NCBI RefSeq assembly: GCF_023065955.2
Contig: NC_079873.1
Coordinates: forward strand, 94,836,128-94,900,127
DNA length: 64,000 nucleotides
Origin: Ursus arctos
Taxonomy: Eukaryota; Chordata; Mammalia; Carnivora; Ursidae
Reading direction: 5' to 3'
Positions 59,990 to 64,000 of the stretch are shown piece by piece. Every line of letters starts with the position of its first letter. Position 1 is the first letter of the stretch. The notes beneath the pieces are model-generated. The model was not told where the DNA came from. It ran no database searches and saw only the letters and a program-made list of their open reading frames with translations. A program made the position numbers and the translations under genes.

Positions 59990-60730
59990 TAGAAAGTTTC
60001 ATTGTTTCATTGTTTTTTTTCCAATTAGAATGTTTCTTGTGGAAAATTTAGAACATGTAGCTCAAAAAAGGTCATTAATAATCCTTCCATTCTGAGGGGC
60101 GCCTGGGTGGCTCAGTCGATTAAGCATCTGCCTTCGGCTCAGGTCATGATCCCAGGATCCTGGGATCGAGTACCACATTGGGCTCCCTACTCAGCCGGGA
60201 GCCTGCTTCTCCCTCTGCCTACCACTTCCCATGCTTCTGCTTGTGCTCTCTTGCTCTGTCTCTCTCTGACAAATAAATAAATGAAATCTAAAAATAATAA
60301 TAATAATAATTGTATCATTTGGGGATAAACATTTTTTTCAACATTTAAGGTAAATCTTTTCAGTCTTTATCTATGCATAAAATTAAAACAAAAATTTTCA
60401 CAATCAGCAATAGATTTTTCCTGTCTTTAAAGAGTCTTGTATTAATAGGACTTTAATGTACATACAGTGTTCTATCATATGGATACAGAAAGAATTATTT
60501 ACCTAGCTCTCTATTTTGGATATTTACATTGTTTCAGTATTATTAATAATGCTGCAGTACACATCATTGTGTTTGCATCTTTGTATGTATCTCTGATTAC
60601 TTCCTTAGTATAAATTCTTAGGAGTAAAGTTATGGGTCAAAGATTATGTAAATTTTTAAAGCTTTTTTAACGTTTGGCTAAAAGGCCTGCCAGAAAGGTT
60701 GTGTGAATGTTCCATTTCTGTTTTTTCTTT
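59990..60730 (-). mobile_element. Old L1M, antisense
   Basis: AATAATGCTGCAGTACACAT and TCTTAGGAGTAAAGTTATGG are antisense L1M text; split by the SINE at 60095. Confidence 0.5.
60095..60312 (+). mobile_element. CAN-SINE with TAA tail
   Basis: Tail replaced by about six TAA units (60294-60310). Confidence 0.85.
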
Positions 60731-60928
60731 TCTTTTTAAAAAAGATTTTATTTATTTATTTATTCGAGACAGAGACAGAGTGCACACACAAGCAGGGGGA
60801 GGGGCAGAGGGAGAAGCAGACTCTCCTGCTGAGCAAGGAGCCTGACATGGGGCTCCATCCCAGGACCCTGAGATCATGACCTGAGCCAAAGGCAGATGCT
60901 TAACCAACTGAGCCACCCGGGCACTCCT
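60727..60928 (-). mobile_element. CAN-SINE
   Basis: Flanks ATTTCTGTTTTTTC and ATCTCTGTTTTTTT. Confidence 0.85.
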
Positions 60929-61016
60929 ATCTCTGTTTTTTTCCAGAGCAAGTTCTTTGTTGATAATGTTGTCAACTGGGTAGTAGGCTAGATAGATCCA
61001 CCGTGGCAATTTTTCT

Positions 61017-61238
61017 TTTTTTATAAAGTATAGTTTAAATGATTTTATTTATTAGAGAATGTGCACACGCAAGTGTGTGAGCAGGGGGAGGGGCAGAGGG
61101 GAGAGAGAGGGAGAGGAGTAGGTTCTGTGTGGAGCGTGGAGTCTGATGCGGAGTTCAATCTCATGATCCTGAGATCACCACCTGAGCCAAAATCAGGAGT
61201 TGGACGCTTAGCCGACTGAGCCACCCAGGCACCCCAGA
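61017..61238 (-). mobile_element. CAN-SINE
   Basis: Flanks GGCAATTTTTCT (61005 and 61239). Confidence 0.85.
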
Positions 61239-61520
61239 GGCAATTTTTCTGTTCCTTGATACAGTGCTATAGGATCTAGCCCAATGCTGGGTTCACACTA
61301 GGCCCCTAAAAAGTTTGGTGATTTAATATTCTTCATAATATATTCCTTGAAACTCTTATGTGGGTCATGTGGGAAACAAAATCATCAAAATGTTAGTGTG
61401 CATTAACCCTGAGTTATATCACTGACATCTAGTCAAGAGTATGGCCTTGAGGGAATAGACAGGTATATTTTGATTGGGAGGAAGGACTTGGGAAAAGTCC
61501 AGAGGCTCTAAAGTGGGAAG

Positions 61521-62128
61521 TGTGAAAATAAAGGAAACCTCATTTAAAATGGAGTCAGGGAGCACCTGGGTGGCTCAGTGGGTTAAGCGTCCCACTCTTG
61601 ATTTTGGCTCAGGTCCTGATCTCGGGGTTGTGAGATTGAGCCCTGTGTTGGGCTCCGTGCTCAAGGGGAGTCTTCTGGAGATTCTCTCTCTCTCCTTGTG
61701 CCCCTACTGCCACGTGTGCGCACTTGCTCTCTCTCTCTTGCTCTCAAATAAATAAAAAGAAGAAATCTTTTAAAAAAAATTTAAAAATTGAGTCAGGAAG
61801 TCCTGAAGGGGGAGCTATCATGCATTACCACTTGCTTGTAAGAAGCATATTTCACATTCCCCAAGAGGAAGCAGCTTACCTTGTAATGCCCCAGCAGGAG
61901 GAAGAATTTCTCCCTGCCCAGCAACAATCCAGCCAGTGAGAAATCAGCAAAACAGCCCCTCTCAGCTTCTTCCTTTCCCCTCCTAAAAACAAGCCCCTCT
62001 CCTCTGTTTTCTGGATTTGCCTGTGGTTCACTGTAGTTTTCCTGTCTTGAGTTGCAATTCTTCTCCATTCCCTAATGAAGTCATTTTGCTGGTAAAGTAA
62101 CTGGCTCTTTTGTTTTTTAAGGTCAACA
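61521..62128 (+). mobile_element. ERV 5' LTR, split by a SINE
   Basis: Begins TGTGAAAATAAAGG and ends GGTCAACA, the TG...CA ends of a retroviral LTR. A CAN-SINE at 61560-61783 interrupts it, with flanks AAAATGGAGTCAGG and AAAATTGAGTCAGG. Without the SINE the LTR would be about 380 bp. Confidence 0.72.
61560..61783 (+). mobile_element. CAN-SINE inside the ERV LTR
   Basis: Flanks AAAATGGAGTCAGG and AAAATTGAGTCAGG; younger than the LTR it splits. Confidence 0.88.
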
Positions 62129-62133
62129 TTACA

Positions 62134-62151
62134 TGGTGACCCAGATGAGAC
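62134..62151 (+). other. Retroviral primer-binding site
   Basis: TGGTGACCCAGATGAGAC starts 5 bp after the LTR end. It opens with the TGG shared by primer-binding sites (complement of tRNA CCA). Which tRNA it pairs with was not determined. Confidence 0.6.
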
Positions 62152-62408
62152 CCAAAGGAGATGACCTCTGAGGAACTAACAATCCCCAGAACCCTGTGAA
62201 GTACCCACCTTAGTGCCTGGCGCTCTCCGCTTCTGTGAGTCATCTTCTTGCTTTTAGTTCGGTAAGTCTCCTCTCGGATCTGAGCTCCCTCCTTCTGGTT
62301 GAGCTCTCCGACTTTATTTGGGATCTGTTTAAATTTTTTTCTATTTTTTATGAAAGTGGTGTCCTTCCTGGTGAGTACTCTTCTGTTTCCTGAACCTCTG
62401 GTTTTGAG

Positions 62409-62472
62409 TAACGGGTTCTCAATCTGCTAAATTCTCTTTAGTAATGGGTTCTCAATCTGCTGAATTCTCTCA
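62409..62472 (+). repeat. 33-bp in-frame tandem duplication at gag start
   Basis: Two copies of a unit containing GGGTTCTCAATCTGCT, offset by 33 bp. The second copy carries the ATG used by the gag ORF; the first has ACG there. Confidence 0.75.
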
Positions 62473-63270
62473 GGAGGGTCTTCCTCCTGGTACCCCAGCC
62501 AGTTTTATGTTTAAAAACTATGGTCCCTCCTCATGTGAATTTTTGACTAATTGGACCAACTTAACAAAAAATAACTTAGGACTCCAGTGGCTGTTATGGG
62601 GAGCTTTCGATCTTCCCAAACTTGCTTTTCTTAGAACCAAATTAGAAGCTCTAAAATAAAATGGGATAAAATAGCTCTAGAATAGAATGGGGTACCCATT
62701 TCAACTAATATCTTGAAGCTTCCAAGAGTATCCAAGACTCTAAAATTGTCTCTTTACAAAATACCATTTTAAATTAACCAAGGTGAACAAACAATTGAAA
62801 GAATGCAAAAAAAAAAAAAAACCCAAACAAAAACACAATCTTTTCAGGCCTCTTTCTTCCTCCCCTGTCCTCTTTGTCTCTGTCCCCACATCCTTTATAC
62901 CCTCTGCTTCCTCATTCTGGTTCTTCCATTGAACTTCCCTTTTTCTCTGAACCTCTCCCCTCTCCCTTCTCTGAACCTATTTGAACCTACCTATTTAAAA
63001 TTAGACTCTTGGAGGATCCTGATGCTAAGCTCCTAATTTCCCATGTCCCCTGGACTAAGGCTGAACTATGAGCCATAGTCAAAGATTTTCCTGGAGTAAT
63101 TGAAGATCCTCATAGATTTGCCAAGGAATTTAATATAGTCATCCTGACTTACCAACCAGGTTCCTCAGATTTATATCAGCTAGTTCACATGCTTGTTGAA
63201 GGTCAGGCCCAGCACTGGATGAAAACAGCTAATTGGGATGATCCTGAAAAATCTTTAGAACTTTATTTTT
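62444..63270 (+). pseudogene. ERV gag remnant
   Basis: A 71-codon ORF (62444-62659) begins with a Gly after the Met, as myristoylated matrix proteins do, and contains the block WLLWGAFDLPKL typical of gammaretrovirus-like matrix. After a proline- and leucine-rich region (62840-63000) a capsid-like stretch runs 63045-63270, with VPWTKAEL, YQPGSSDLYQLVHMLVEGQA and HWMK. An in-frame TGA lies at about 63068-63070. A SINE block interrupts it from 63271; a short piece resumes at 63941. Confidence 0.7.
62806..62822. repeat. A-run in ERV gag
   Basis: About 17 consecutive A, a frameshift-prone site between the matrix and capsid remnants. Confidence 0.8.
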
Positions 63271-63479
63271 TTATTTTTATTTTTTTTAAGATTTTATTTA
63301 TTTATTTGACACAGAGAGAGACAGCCAGCGAGAGAGGGAACACAAGCAGGGGGAGTGGGAGAGGAAGAAGCAGGCTCCCAGCAGAGCAGGGAACCCAATG
63401 TGGGGCTCGATCCCAGGACTCTGGGATCACGCCCTGAGCCGAAGGCAGACACTTAACGACTGAGCCACCGAGGCGCCCC
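63271..63479 (-). mobile_element. CAN-SINE, young type, ladder C element 1
   Basis: Between target copies at 63251 and 63480. Confidence 0.88.
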
Positions 63480-63496
63480 ATAGAACTTTATTTTTT

Positions 63497-63703
63497 AAAA
63501 GATTTTATTTGTCATAGAGGGAGAGCACAAGCACACAACCAGGGGGTGGGGGGAAGGGTCGGTGTGGTGGTGTGAGGCAGGCAGAGGGAGAAGCAGGCTC
63601 CCCACTGAGCAAGGAGCCTGATGTGGGACTGGATCCCAGGACCCTGAGATCATGACCTAAGCTGAAGGCAGACGCTTAACCAGCTGAGCCACCCAGGCAT
63701 CCC
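63497..63703 (-). mobile_element. CAN-SINE, ladder C element 2
   Basis: Carries an extra GGGGTGGGGGG / GTGTGGTGGTGTG insertion at 63543-63573. Confidence 0.85.
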
Positions 63704-63721
63704 ATCTTTTGAACTTTATTT

Positions 63722-63926
63722 ATTTTTATTTTTTTAAAAGATTTTATTTATTTATTTGACAGAGAGAGAGAGAGCACAAGCAGGGGAAGTGGCAGGCAGA
63801 GGGAGAGGGAGAAACAGGCTCCCTGTCGAGCAGGGAGCCCAATGTGGGGCTTGATCCCAGGACCCCGGGATCATGACCCGAGCCGAAGGTGGCCACTTAA
63901 CCGACTGAGCCACCCAGGCTCCCCTC
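63722..63926 (-). mobile_element. CAN-SINE, ladder C element 3
   Basis: Closed by ATCTTTAGAACTTT at 63927, matching 63251. Confidence 0.88.
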
Positions 63927-64000
63927 ATCTTTAGAACTTTAAATGAGAGACTAACCCCATGCCTTTTTAATATGATCAGGCTGGGCAGTTGCTGAACAAC

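Larger units (their letters stand above)
61521..64000 (+). mobile_element. Class I (gammaretrovirus-like) endogenous retrovirus, 5' part
   Basis: An old provirus entering from the left and running off the window: 5' LTR (61521-62128), primer-binding site just after, leader, then gag in pieces. gag is broken by stops, frame changes and three SINEs between 63271 and 63926; the LTR holds another SINE. No pol or env is reached. The element is non-functional as seen. The family was not resolved. Confidence 0.8.

Noticed and set aside
62803..63036. 77-codon ORF after the A-run
   Set aside because: Part of the broken ERV gag, opened by the A-run frame change.

Overview
This is a vertebrate nuclear window from a carnivoran mammal. 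About sixty tRNA-Lys-derived CAN-SINEs (SINEC) lie in 64 kb, on both strands. Many are the young type, with a head reading GGCGCCTGGGTGGCACAGCG and a tail of AAATAAATAAATAAAATCTT. From memory that type is typical of bears and the giant panda, so an ursid is my best guess; this is inference. The two real genes, MCTS1 and C1GALT1C1 (Cosmc), are neighbours on human Xq24, so the window is probably X-linked.

Layout. 1-9.5 kb is intergenic: L1 3' ends (one with a 5' inversion), two collinear copies of a very old repeat, and SINEs. 9.54-10.56 kb is a GC-rich, frameshifted processed retrocopy of RAB4B. 15.0-25.3 kb is MCTS1 on the + strand: six coding exons, 181 codons, a promoter with ETS and GC-box motifs, an alternative first exon, and an intron 4 with the signals of a minor (U12-type) intron. 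25.3-37.4 kb is intergenic. 37.4-41.1 kb is C1GALT1C1 on the - strand: one intact coding exon of 318 codons, an upstream intron, and a CpG-rich promoter. 41.3-58.3 kb is repeat-rich intergenic DNA. 58.3-58.98 kb holds a 5'-truncated PHB2 retrocopy with a 15-bp target-site duplication. 61.5-64.0 kb is the 5' LTR, primer-binding site and decayed gag of a class I endogenous retrovirus, broken by four SINEs.

How the genes act. MCTS1 works with DENR in translation re-initiation and 40S recycling in the cytoplasm. C1GALT1C1 is the ER chaperone for core 1 beta3-galactosyltransferase. They are neighbours but have no known functional link; they converge on the 12-kb repeat-rich interval between them.

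Most notable: the U12-type signature in MCTS1 intron 4; three places where three or more SINEs hit the same target, leaving four-step ladders of target-site duplications; an apparent retained intron piece in the PHB2 retrocopy; and a SINE flanked by inverted rather than direct repeats. I found no undescribed multi-gene system. Repeat subfamily names are from memory and were not searched.
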